From Miltoncostaea sp050249835 (GTDB lineage Bacteria > Actinomycetota > Thermoleophilia > Miltoncostaeales > Miltoncostaeaceae), in the NCBI GenBank assembly GCA_050249835.1, contig JBFWPT010000074.1, forward strand, positions 1 to 13,010: DNA of 13,010 bases, written 5' to 3'. Of the stretch, positions 6,087-12,601 are shown piece after piece (the first letter of the stretch is position 1; each line of letters starts with the position of its first letter). The notes under the pieces are model-generated. The model made no database searches. It saw only the letters and a program-made list of their open reading frames with translations, and had not been told where the DNA came from. A program made the translations under genes and the position numbers.

Positions 6087-7365
6087 GGATGCGCTCGATG
6101 TCGGCCCCGACCGCCTGGAGGCGCTCGTCGATGCGCTCGTACCCCCGGTCGATCTGGCCGACGTTGCCGATCTCACTGGTGCCGCGCGCGGCGAGGCTCG
6201 CGATGAGCATCGCCATGCCGGCCCGGATGTCCGGGCTCTCCAGGCGCTCGCCGTAGAGCTGGGCCGGCCCGCTGATGACGACCCGGTGCGGGTCGCACAC
6301 GACGATGCGGGCGCCCATCGCGACCAGCTTGTCCACGAAGACCAGCCGGTTCTCGAACATCTTCTCGAAGATCATCACGGTGCCGTGGATCTGCGTGGCG
6401 ACCGCGACCGCGATGCTCGTGAGGTCGGCGGGGAACGCCGGCCAGATGCCGTCGTCGATCTTCGGGATGGCGTCGCCCTCGTCGGCCACGACGCGCAGGT
6501 CCTGGTCCGGCGGGACGCGCACGGTGTCGCCCTCGTAGGTCACGTGGATGCCCATGCGCGCGAAGGTGAGGTCGATCATGCGCATGTCCTCGGCCCGGAC
6601 GTCCGAGATCGTCAGGTCCGACCCCGTGATGGCGCCGAGCCCGATGAACGAGGCGATCTCGATGTGGTCCGGCCCGATCCGGAAGCGGCCGCCGTGCAGG
6701 CGGTCGACCCCGTCGATGACCATCCGGTTCGTCCCGATGCCGTCGATCTGCGCGCCGAGCTCCACGAGGAAGCGCGCGAGGTCCTGGACGTGCGGCTCGC
6801 TGGCGGCGTTGAGGATGACGGTGCGCCCGGTGGCGAGCACCGCCGCCATCAGCGCGTTCTCGGTCGCGGTGACCGACGCCTCGTCGAGGAAGATCTCCGC
6901 GCCCCGGAGCCCCGTGTGGCTCAGGTCGTAGGAGCGCTCCACGACGCACTCCGCCCCCAGGCCCCGGAAGGCCAGCAGGTGGGTGTCGACCCGTCGCCGG
7001 CCGATGAAGTCGCCGCCCGCGAGCGGCAGCTCCACCTGCCCGCACCGCGCGAGCAGCGGCCCGGCCAGCAGCAGCGACGCCCGCAGGCGCCGGCACAGGT
7101 CCGGGTCGAGGTGCGTCGTCCGCACCCGGTCGGCCTTGAGGGCCAGCGCGTTGGGGCCGACGTCCCGCACGCCGACCCCGAGGTCGTCGAGCAGCGCCAG
7201 CATGACGTGGACGTCGAGGATGTCCGGCACGTTCTCGAGCAGCACCTCCTCATCGGTGAGGAGGCATGCGGCGAGGATCGGCAGAGCGGCGTTCTTGTTG
7301 CCACTCGGCACGATGGTGCCGGACAGCGCTCGGCCGCCATTGATGACCAGCCTGTCCTGACTCAC
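6079..7365 (-). CDS. murA: UDP-N-acetylglucosamine 1-carboxyvinyltransferase MurA (Asp-type active site)
   Basis: A 428-residue enolpyruvyl transferase that moves enolpyruvate from PEP to UDP-GlcNAc, the first committed step of peptidoglycan synthesis in the cytoplasm. Landmarks are PSGNKNAALPI with Lys24, GPLLARCGQVELPLAGG (102-118), FPADL carrying the general-base Asp, EKMFENR, and IDRGYERI at the C-terminus, so the catalytic set is complete. The mobile-loop residue equivalent to E. coli Cys115 is Asp119 (AGGDFIGRRRVD), the form known from Mycobacterium tuberculosis that fosfomycin cannot alkylate. GTG 7365..7363 lies one base after the stop of the upstream gene and gives the family N-terminus; no good Shine-Dalgarno is visible, suggesting coupling. 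DDGIWPAFPADL replaces the more usual TAPHPGFPTDMQ-like stretch, so a second MurA in the genome is possible. Confidence 0.93.
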   Translation of the reverse strand: MSQDRLVINGGRALSGTIVPSGNKNAALPILAACLLTDEEVLLENVPDILDVHVMLALLDDLGVGVRDVGPNALALKADRVRTTHLDPDLCRRLRASLLLAGPLLARCGQVELPLAGGDFIGRRRVDTHLLAFRGLGAECVVERSYDLSHTGLRGAEIFLDEASVTATENALMAAVLATGRTVILNAASEPHVQDLARFLVELGAQIDGIGTNRMVIDGVDRLHGGRFRIGPDHIEIASFIGLGAITGSDLTISDVRAEDMRMIDLTFARMGIHVTYEGDTVRVPPDQDLRVVADEGDAIPKIDDGIWPAFPADLTSIAVAVATQIHGTVMIFEKMFENRLVFVDKLVAMGARIVVCDPHRVVISGPAQLYGERLESPDIRAGMAMLIASLAARGTSEIGNVGQIDRGYERIDERLQAVGADIERIRE

Positions 7366-7366
7366 G

Positions 7367-8548
7367 TCAGGGGAAGCTAGCAGCCGTGCGCGTAGCCTCC
7401 GAGGCCACGCCTGCAACGAGCCGTGCGATGTCGTCGTCGTCGGTGAAGAAGCCGGCCGAGACCCGCAGCGCGGAGGGGTTCTCGAGCCAGCGGACCACCA
7501 CGCCCCCGGCCTCCAGGCGCGCGCACGCCGCCGCCGGGTCGGCGCCGGCGACCGTGAAGGTCACCAGCCCGGCCGTCGCCCCCGGCGGGTCGAGCACGGC
7601 GACCCCCGGGATCGCGGCGAGCGCGTCTCGGGCGGCGGCCCGCGCGCGGGCCGTGCGCGCGTGGATCCACTCCCAGCCGAGCCCGTCGAGCCACTCGAGC
7701 GAGGCGCACCAGGCCGGCAGGAGCGCCGCGGGCAGGGTCGAGACCTCGTGGCGGCGGGCGCCCGGGTGGGGCGTCACGCCGCCCCCGATGGCGTGGCCCA
7801 CGCCGCTCTCCCAGCCCGAGTGGGTCAGGTCGATGCGCCCGGCCGCCCGCGGGGCGATCCAGAGGGCCCCGAGGCCGGTGGGCCCGAGCAGCCACTTGTG
7901 CGCCGGGAAGGCGTAGGCGTCCGCCTCCGCGGCGGCCACGTCGACCGGGATGGTCCCCACGGACTGGGCCCCGTCCACCAGGACGAGGGCCCCCTCGGCG
8001 TGGGCCACCCGGGCGACGCCGGTCACGTCGAGCACGGCGCCGGTCGCCCAGGAGACGTGGGAGAGGGCGACGAGCCGCGTGCGCGGCCCGATCACGCCCG
8101 CGACCTGGGCGGCCAGGTCGCGCCCGGTCCCGTCGTGGTCCACGAGCCGGAGCTCCACGCCGAACCGCCGCGCGACGGCGGCGAGGGGGACCGACATGCC
8201 CGGGTGCTCCAGGGCGGGCATCACGATCTCGTCGCCCGGCTGCCAGTCGATGCCCCACGCCACGACGTTGACGCCGGTCGTGGTGTTGGCCGTCAGCGCG
8301 ATCTGGTCCGCCGGGGCGCCGACGACCCGGCCCGCGAGGGCGCGGGCGCGCGCCGCCTGCTCGCCGACCCGCGCGAACCAGGCCCCGCTACCGCGACCGC
8401 CCGCCACGACGTCCGCCGACCACGCCGCGAGCGCCTCCGCCGCGACGTCGGGCAGGGGCCCGCACGCGCCGGTGTTCAGGTGGGCGCGGCCGGCGAGGCA
8501 GGGCAGGTGCGCCCGGACGGCGGGCAGGTCGGGGGGCACGCGAGCCAT
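7367..8548 (-). CDS. Class V aminotransferase-like PLP enzyme
   Basis: A 393-residue fold-type I PLP enzyme of the class V aminotransferase superfamily (the group of cysteine desulfurases and isopenicillin N epimerase-like proteins). HLNTGACGPLP (23-33) is the N-terminal signature, ANTTTGVN (87-94) the cofactor phosphate loop, His114 in ALEHPGMSVPL the ring-stacking residue, VDGAQSVG (191-198) the Asp-Gln pair, and Lys218 in FPAHKWLLGPTGLG the Schiff-base lysine. Near the C-terminus ALRVSAGFFTDDDDI matches the family RVSxxxYxxxxDI motif, but the catalytic cysteine loop of NifS/SufS is missing, so it is not an ordinary cysteine desulfurase. It is not hisC, which is class I/II. ATG 8548..8546 is the start; an in-frame GTG three codons later is possible. 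Its stop is 1 nt before murA, so it is probably the first gene of that operon. Substrate unknown. Confidence 0.85.
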   Translation of the reverse strand: MARVPPDLPAVRAHLPCLAGRAHLNTGACGPLPDVAAEALAAWSADVVAGGRGSGAWFARVGEQAARARALAGRVVGAPADQIALTANTTTGVNVVAWGIDWQPGDEIVMPALEHPGMSVPLAAVARRFGVELRLVDHDGTGRDLAAQVAGVIGPRTRLVALSHVSWATGAVLDVTGVARVAHAEGALVLVDGAQSVGTIPVDVAAAEADAYAFPAHKWLLGPTGLGALWIAPRAAGRIDLTHSGWESGVGHAIGGGVTPHPGARRHEVSTLPAALLPAWCASLEWLDGLGWEWIHARTARARAAARDALAAIPGVAVLDPPGATAGLVTFTVAGADPAAACARLEAGGVVVRWLENPSALRVSAGFFTDDDDIARLVAGVASEATRTAASFP

Positions 8549-8571
8549 CGTATCCGGCGCCCCGCGCCGCG

Positions 8572-8610
8572 TTGCGCGCCCCCGGCGGCCCCCGCTATAA
8601 CCGGCTGCGA
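8572..8610 (+). promoter_or_regulatory. Putative sigma70-type promoter giving a leaderless transcript
   Basis: A -35-like TTGCGC at 8572-8577 and a -10-like TATAAC at 8596-8601 are separated by 18 bp. The AT-rich TATAA stands out in otherwise almost pure GC sequence. The usual 6-8 nt from the -10 end to the transcription start places it at about 8608-8610, that is on or just before the ATG at 8610. No Shine-Dalgarno can exist in such a transcript, and none is seen. Leaderless mRNAs are common in actinobacteria. The oppositely oriented operon starts at 8548, so the 61-bp intergenic region (8549-8609) must serve both directions; no clear minus-strand promoter, attenuator or T-box was found in it. 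Confidence 0.6.
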
Positions 8611-8858
8611 TGAGGCTCCTACGCATGATGCCGGGGTACGGCGAGACCCTCATCTGCGAGGGCGACCCGGCCCTGGACGAGCAGCGCGAGCGGCTGCTGG
8701 AGGCCTTCCGGCGCCAGCTCGACGAGGGCATGTGGGCGGCGGTCCCGGTCACCGACACGGCCACCGGGCGCCGCGAGGCCGTGCTCGTCACCGACTTCGG
8801 CGACATCCCCGAGGGCGCCGACCGGGTGCTCTTCTGGCCCCGCGCCGCCGGCGGCTGA
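8610..8858 (+). CDS. Uncharacterised small protein (82 residues)
   Basis: A small protein starting MRLLRMMPGYGETLICEGD and ending in DRVLFWPRAAGG. I do not recognise a family. It has no membrane segment or signal peptide. The middle (about residues 23-40) is a probable charged amphipathic helix, EQRERLLEAFRRQLDEGMW, followed by strand-like segments AAVPVT and EAVLVTDFGDIP, which suggests a compact alpha/beta fold. Support for a real gene is a well-placed promoter that puts the transcription start at its ATG, codon use with GC-rich third positions, and a close downstream partner: the next gene starts 10 nt after the stop, with AGGGG within this junction. It may be co-transcribed with that gene. 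Function unknown. Confidence 0.72.
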   Translation: MRLLRMMPGYGETLICEGDPALDEQRERLLEAFRRQLDEGMWAAVPVTDTATGRREAVLVTDFGDIPEGADRVLFWPRAAGG

Positions 8859-8868
8859 GGGGCCCCTC

Positions 8869-9507
8869 GTGGTGGGTCTCTGGGTCGTGGCGCTGACGCT
8901 GACCCTGGGCGCCCTCGCCGCGGCGATCGGCGCGCCGCGCCGGGGGCGGGGGAGCCGGGATCCCGTCCCGGCCCGGCCGGCCTGGCTGCGCGAGCCGCCC
9001 CCGTCCCCGGAGGACGCCGAGCGCCGCTCCCTCGACCTCCTGCGCTCGGTGGTCAACCCGGAGGAGTGGGAGATGTTCCGGGACCTGGGCTTCATCTGCG
9101 TGCCGGGGCGCCGGGGACGCGACGACGGGCCGCGGTACCGATACCTCGTGTACCCGCACCTGCCCGTCGTCGCGCTGCTGCCGCGCTCGCTGGCCCCGGT
9201 GCGCGAGTACTGCGTGCAGTTCCCCGAGCAGGCCGGGCCGGGGGGCGGCGGCGCCACCCGCCTGCTCCCCGTGGGCGACGACGTCCTCGCCAAGTGGATG
9301 ACGCTGCGGGGCGACGAGGACCGCCTGCTCGCGTTCGCCAACGTCGCCGGGGCCGGCAGCCAGGTGCCCCTCGGCCGCGTGGAGCGGGACCTCGCGTCGC
9401 TCGCCCGCTGGAGGGCCCGGCGCGAGGGCCCTCAGAACGGGGGCGGCGGCGACTCCGGCGGCGCGCCGGGGAGGTCCTCGGCGGTCAGCTCCTCGATCCT
9501 GCGCTGA
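8869..9507 (+). CDS. Uncharacterised protein with one N-terminal membrane segment
   Basis: A 212-residue protein from GTG 8869 (a second GTG follows directly at 8872); AGGGG ends 6 nt upstream. Residues 3-21 form one hydrophobic segment followed by a basic stretch PRRGRGSR, predicting an N-out membrane anchor with the rest in the cytoplasm. A Pro-rich linker leads to a globular region, about residues 50-185, with LLRSVVNPEEWEMFRDLGFI, then RYRYLVYPHLPVVALLP, EYCVQF and LAKWMTLRGDEDRLLAFANV. This order (EW..F..LGF, Y..YPH.P, CVQ, a helix with DE...L.FAN) resembles an uncharacterised pattern I associate with actinobacterial proteins, but I cannot name it. The last 25 codons (Gly/Ser-rich) overlap xseB on the opposite strand. 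Function unknown; likely paired with the gene upstream. Confidence 0.7.
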   Translation: MVGLWVVALTLTLGALAAAIGAPRRGRGSRDPVPARPAWLREPPPSPEDAERRSLDLLRSVVNPEEWEMFRDLGFICVPGRRGRDDGPRYRYLVYPHLPVVALLPRSLAPVREYCVQFPEQAGPGGGGATRLLPVGDDVLAKWMTLRGDEDRLLAFANVAGAGSQVPLGRVERDLASLARWRARREGPQNGGGGDSGGAPGRSSAVSSSILR

Positions 9508-9680
9508 GCCGCGGCCAGGCGCTCGCGGCAGACGGCCAGCAGGCCCTGGCCCTGCTCGAAGAGGGCGACGGCCTCCTCCAGCCCGACGTCCCCCGTCTCG
9601 AGGCGGGCGACCACCTCGTCCAGGCGCCGCAGGGCCTCCTCGAAGGTGGGCGACTCGCCCGGGGCGGGCGTCTCGGTCAT
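9432..9680 (-). CDS. xseB: Exodeoxyribonuclease VII small subunit XseB
   Basis: An 82-residue small subunit of exonuclease VII, which degrades single-stranded DNA from both ends together with XseA. After a short Pro-rich start the family core is clear: PTFEEALRRLDEVVARLETG (residues 11-30), then DVGLEEAVALFEQGQGLLAVC (31-51) and a helix CRERLAAAQRRIEEL. These form the helical hairpin of the family (FEEAL..LE.IV..LE.G...LEE.L..FE.G). The C-terminus is a Pro-rich tail ending in PPPPF. ATG 9680..9678 overlaps the xseA stop as ATGA and has a strong GAGGAGG 7 nt upstream. Its 3' 76 bp overlap the convergent membrane-protein gene. Confidence 0.93.
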   Translation of the reverse strand: MTETPAPGESPTFEEALRRLDEVVARLETGDVGLEEAVALFEQGQGLLAVCRERLAAAQRRIEELTAEDLPGAPPESPPPPF

Positions 9681-10942
9681 GCGGGGGCCTCCTCGCTGCG
9701 GGCGGCGAGCACGCCGTCGCGCATCTCGATCGCCAGGGCGCGCCCGGCGCCGACGCCGGCCGCCGAGCCGATGACGGTGCCGTCGTCGCCGTCGCGCACG
9801 ATGGCGTAGCCGCGGGCGACGGTCCGGGCGGGCGACAGCAGGCCGAGCAGGGCGGCGGCGCCGTCCACCCGCCGGGCGGCCTCGTCGCGGCGCGCGGCGA
9901 CGGCCCGCGCCAGGGCGCGGTCCCGCTCCCCCACCTCCGCCGGCGCCCCGGCCGCCGCGCGGCGCAGGCCGGCCGTGAGCCGGGGGGCGAGGCGGTCGAC
10001 CCGGTCGCGCCCGAGGTCGCCCCGCGCGCGCAGCGCCCGGGCCAGCCCCGCCGAGCGGCGCCCGAGGTCCTCCCGCGCGCGGGCGCCGGCGCGCACGAGC
10101 CCCCGGCGGACCGCGGCGGCCGCGTCGGCCAGGTGGGCGTCCAGGGCCTCCCGGCTCGGCACCACCGCCGCCGCGGCGGCGGTGGGCGTCGACACCCGGA
10201 CGTCGGCCACCAGGTCGCACACCGTCACGTCGCGCTCGTGCCCGACGGCCGAGACGACGGGGGTGGCCGTGGCCGCGACGGCCCGGCAGACCCGCTCGTC
10301 GTTGAACGCCATCAGGTCCTCCAGGGAGCCGCCGCCGCGCGCGATGACGATGACGTCCACGTCGGGGACGGCGTCCAGGTGGCGTACCGCCCGCACCAGC
10401 AGGCCGGGGGCGGCCTCGCCCTGGACCGGGACGTTCACGACGAGCAGGTCCGCCTCGGGCATCCGCGCCCAGAGGGTCGTCAGCACGTCGTCGCGGGCCG
10501 CGCCGTCGGGGCTGGTGACGAGGCCGATGCGCCGCGGCAGCAGCGGCGGGCGCACCTTGCGCGCCGCGTCCAGCAGGCCCTCGGCCTCCAGCGTGGCGCG
10601 CAGGGCCTCGACCCGGGCGCGCAGCAGCCCCTCCCCCGCCAGCTCCAGCTTCTCGACGCGCATGGAGACCTGGGCGCGCCCGCGCCAGAACTCCATTCGC
10701 CCGTAGGCCTGGACGAGCGTCCCGTCGCGCGGCCGGTGCTCCAGGCGGTCGTAGACCACCCCGTTCATGGAGGCGTCGAGGACGTGCTCGCCGCGCAGCG
10801 TGAAGCGCATCTGACGGCCGGCGGGGCGCAGGTCCTGGATCTCCGCCTCCACCCAGAAGGAGCGGAGGTCCTCGAACATCCGGGCGAGGCGGGCCGTGAC
10901 CTCCTCGACCGTGAAGACCCGCCGGTCCCCGACCTGCCTCAC
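9677..10942 (-). CDS. xseA: Exodeoxyribonuclease VII large subunit XseA
   Basis: A 421-residue catalytic subunit of exonuclease VII. The N-terminal OB-fold (about residues 10-100) contains FWVEAEIQDLRPAGRQMRF and AYGRMEFWRGRAQV. The catalytic domain follows: RIGLVTSPDGAARDDVL (138-154), VIARGGGSLEDLMAFND (199-215), SAVGHERDVTVCDLVADVR (231-249) and STPTAAAAAVVP (251-262). The Arg/Ala-rich region 265-365 is the long coiled-coil that binds XseB subunits, and SPARTVARGYAIVRD closes the protein. Length is a little below the roughly 450 of E. coli. GTG 10942..10940 overlaps the stop of the upstream oxidoreductase (GTGA). The frame stays open far upstream of this start, but nothing there resembles XseA. 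Confidence 0.95.
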   Translation of the reverse strand: MRQVGDRRVFTVEEVTARLARMFEDLRSFWVEAEIQDLRPAGRQMRFTLRGEHVLDASMNGVVYDRLEHRPRDGTLVQAYGRMEFWRGRAQVSMRVEKLELAGEGLLRARVEALRATLEAEGLLDAARKVRPPLLPRRIGLVTSPDGAARDDVLTTLWARMPEADLLVVNVPVQGEAAPGLLVRAVRHLDAVPDVDVIVIARGGGSLEDLMAFNDERVCRAVAATATPVVSAVGHERDVTVCDLVADVRVSTPTAAAAAVVPSREALDAHLADAAAAVRRGLVRAGARAREDLGRRSAGLARALRARGDLGRDRVDRLAPRLTAGLRRAAAGAPAEVGERDRALARAVAARRDEAARRVDGAAALLGLLSPARTVARGYAIVRDGDDGTVIGSAAGVGAGRALAIEMRDGVLAARSEEAPA

Positions 10943-12288
10943 GGGATCAGGGCGTCGACGATCTCCGCGGCGCGGGCGCCGCTGGACACCGCGCCCTCGA
11001 TCGAGGGGTGGGTGGTGAGGTCGCCCGCCATGATGAGGTTGTCGACCGCCGTCCGCGGGCCGGGCAGGCTGCGGCGCACCCCGGGGCCGGGGATGTACTG
11101 GGCGAAGTCGTGCTCGTAGACGCCGATCGGCTCGGCGAGGCCGTCCCAGTCGAACTGCGGGGCCCAGCGGCGCACGAGGGCGCCCGTCGCCTCGGCGAGG
11201 CCCTCGGCGGACCCTCCGCCGGTGGTGACGGTGGTCGCCAGGACGATGTGCGGCCCGTCGGGCGCCCCCGGGCGGGTGATGTTGGACGTCTGGCAGACGA
11301 GGTCCACCCGCGGGCCGTCGCCCCCGTCGTCGCCCGGGTCGGCGTTCATGACGATCGAGCGGCCCCGGTAGAGCGGCTTGCGCAGCGCGAACGCGGCGGT
11401 CGCCGCCGAGGCCGCGCGCTGCGGCAGGCGGGCCGCCACGTCGTCGTCGATCCCGGCGAGCAGCGCGCGCGCCGCGGGGGCCTCGACCGCCAGGACGACG
11501 TGGTCCGGGGTGAACCGGCGACCGTCGGCGGTCCGCACCCCGGCGATCCGGCGCCGGTCGTCGCTCATCTCCAGCGCCTCGACGCGGGTGCCGAGCTCCA
11601 CGGTGCCCCGGGCCTGCCGCACCGCAGCCGAGGTCCACTCGGCGATCATCCCCAGCCCGTCGCTCGGGATGACGGCCGGGCCGCGGGCGAGCATCGCGAG
11701 CAGGAAGCGGAAGTAGCCGGGGTCGGCCGAGAGCCCGCGGTCCAGCAGCACCACGCCGAAGAAGGGCCGGAAGAAGCCCTCGATCGCCTCGTCCCCGAAC
11801 CCCTCCGCGCGCAGGAGCGCGTCGGCGCTCGCGGCGTCGTCGTCCTGGTCCAGCAGGGCCGCCGGCGACCGGCGCACCAGACGCCCGCCCCACGCCGCCA
11901 GCCGTGCCCGATCGGTGCGCGAGAGGCCGCCGAACGTGGCGACGCCCGTCCGCGAGCCCCCGAACCGGCGCGGCTCGCCGTCCGCCCCGATGAACACCGC
12001 CCCGCCGGAGACGGGCCGCAGGTCCCGCTTCGGCAGCCCGATCCCCGACAGCAGGCTCCGCGTCCTCGGATAGCCCGAGAACAGCACCTGGAAGCCCCGG
12101 TCCACCGGCCGTCCGCGGTGCCACACCGTCCGCGCCCGGCCGCCGGGCGCCTCCTCGGCCTCCAGCACCGTCACCGTCCGGTCGGTGGTCACCAGACCGT
12201 GCGCGCATGCGAGGCCCGCGAGGCCCCCGCCGATCACCAGCACGTCGGGAGCCGTGCTGTCCCAGGCCCCCTGATCCACGTCACTCAT
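10939..12288 (-). CDS. FAD-dependent oxidoreductase (amine oxidase/phytoene desaturase-like fold)
   Basis: A 449-residue flavoprotein. The FAD-binding Rossmann fold is at the N-terminus: VLVIGGGLAGLACAHGL (residues 17-33) with GxGxxG-type glycines, then VLEAEEAPGGRART (41-54), the conserved ribose-binding Glu and GGR motif. DRGFQVLFSGYP follows. The C-terminal FAD motif is AGDLTTHPSIEGAVSSGARAAE. This layout is shared by phytoene desaturase, protoporphyrinogen oxidase, HpnE-like and monoamine oxidase proteins; I cannot choose a substrate from sequence. There is no signal peptide or membrane segment. ATG 12288..12286 is chosen; a GTG directly before it (12291..12289) is possible. No Shine-Dalgarno is visible. 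The stop overlaps xseA, so the three minus-strand genes here are likely co-transcribed. Confidence 0.87.
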   Translation of the reverse strand: MSDVDQGAWDSTAPDVLVIGGGLAGLACAHGLVTTDRTVTVLEAEEAPGGRARTVWHRGRPVDRGFQVLFSGYPRTRSLLSGIGLPKRDLRPVSGGAVFIGADGEPRRFGGSRTGVATFGGLSRTDRARLAAWGGRLVRRSPAALLDQDDDAASADALLRAEGFGDEAIEGFFRPFFGVVLLDRGLSADPGYFRFLLAMLARGPAVIPSDGLGMIAEWTSAAVRQARGTVELGTRVEALEMSDDRRRIAGVRTADGRRFTPDHVVLAVEAPAARALLAGIDDDVAARLPQRAASAATAAFALRKPLYRGRSIVMNADPGDDGGDGPRVDLVCQTSNITRPGAPDGPHIVLATTVTTGGGSAEGLAEATGALVRRWAPQFDWDGLAEPIGVYEHDFAQYIPGPGVRRSLPGPRTAVDNLIMAGDLTTHPSIEGAVSSGARAAEIVDALIP

Positions 12289-12296
12289 CACGGCCG

Positions 12297-12302
12297 ATGC
12301 TA
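12297..12302 (-). promoter_or_regulatory. Possible -10 element for the oxidoreductase-xseAB operon
   Basis: On the minus strand TAGCAT (TANNNT type) lies 5 nt before GTG 12291 and 8 nt before ATG 12288, inside otherwise GC-rich sequence. A start site 6-9 nt downstream would make the transcript leaderless or nearly so, which fits the absence of a Shine-Dalgarno. No convincing -35 is seen about 17 bp further upstream, so this is weak. Confidence 0.3.
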
Positions 12303-12359
12303 ACAAGGCCGCCGGGCGCCCCCGCCTCTCACCCGCCGGCGCCGGCCGGGCCCGGAAAC

Positions 12360-12398
12360 GACTCGAGCCGCGGGGCTGACGCTCCCGCGGCTCGACTC
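12360..12398 (-). terminator. Terminator hairpin after the rRNA operon
   Basis: A perfect 12-bp GC-rich inverted repeat, 12363-12374 paired with 12384-12395, with a 9-nt loop and two more pairs beyond a single mismatch. It lies 23 nt past the end of 5S and before the next gene. The T-tract on the minus strand is short (GTTTCC), so it is not a perfect intrinsic terminator, but position and stem strength suit the end of an rRNA operon. The rest of the 12289-12420 region holds only GC-rich sequence, including a 12-bp palindrome at 12335-12346. Confidence 0.7.
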
Positions 12399-12420
12399 CT
12401 ACCTCCTGCTACTGAACTAA

Positions 12421-12538
12421 TCCCGGCGGCGACCTACTCTCCCGCGAGTCTTCACTCGGAGTACCATCGGCGCGGAGGGGCTTAACGGCTCTGTTCGGAA
12501 TGGGAAGAGGTGTTTCCCCCTCGCTAAGACCACCGGAA
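12421..12538 (-). rRNA. rrf: 5S ribosomal RNA
   Basis: About 118 nt with all 5S landmarks on the minus strand: the 5' strand TTCCGGTGGT pairs with the 3' strand GCCGCCGGGA (helix I), GGGGGAAACACCTCTTCCCA forms loops B/C, CATTCCGAACAGAGCCGTTAAG is the conserved loop C to helix III core (seen over 12478-12502), and GATGGTACT starts helix IV. Ends are set from helix I pairing and may be off by one or two bases. It lies 63 nt after 23S in the usual 16S-23S-5S order. Confidence 0.96.
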
Positions 12539-12601
12539 AGGCTCGAGGGACGTACCCTCAAGACTGCATAGCGGCAAACAGGCGTGCTCTGAAAGGTGTA
12601 G
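12539..12601 (-). other. 23S-5S internal transcribed spacer
   Basis: A 63-nt spacer without a tRNA. It contains one short hairpin, GAGGG/CCCTC at 12545-12549 and 12555-12559 with a 5-nt loop, which may take part in rRNA processing. Nothing else is visible. Confidence 0.75.

Noticed and set aside
8549..8609. Search for a T-box, leader peptide or attenuator controlling the his operon
   Set aside because: Only 61 bp are available, there is no run of His codons, no T-box motif and no terminator/antiterminator pair.
9677..12208. xseA frame open for 843 codons, suggesting a large fusion protein
   Set aside because: The upstream half lies out of frame inside the oxidoreductase gene and shows only repetitive Arg/Gly/Ala sequence; the conserved XseA N-terminus and the GTGA overlap fix the start at 10942.
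12335..12346. 12-bp perfect palindrome of GCCGGC type between the terminator and the oxidoreductase start
   Set aside because: Such short G/C palindromes are common by chance in DNA of this composition and no matching site was seen elsewhere upstream of a gene.
12207..12485. Plus-strand 92-codon frame across the oxidoreductase start, terminator and 5S
   Set aside because: It crosses a gene start, a terminator and an rRNA on the other strand and has a Pro/Ala/Arg-rich chance composition.
12539..12601. Possible tRNA between 23S and 5S
   Set aside because: The spacer is 63 nt and shows no cloverleaf or TTCGAATC-like T-loop; only a 5-bp hairpin is present.
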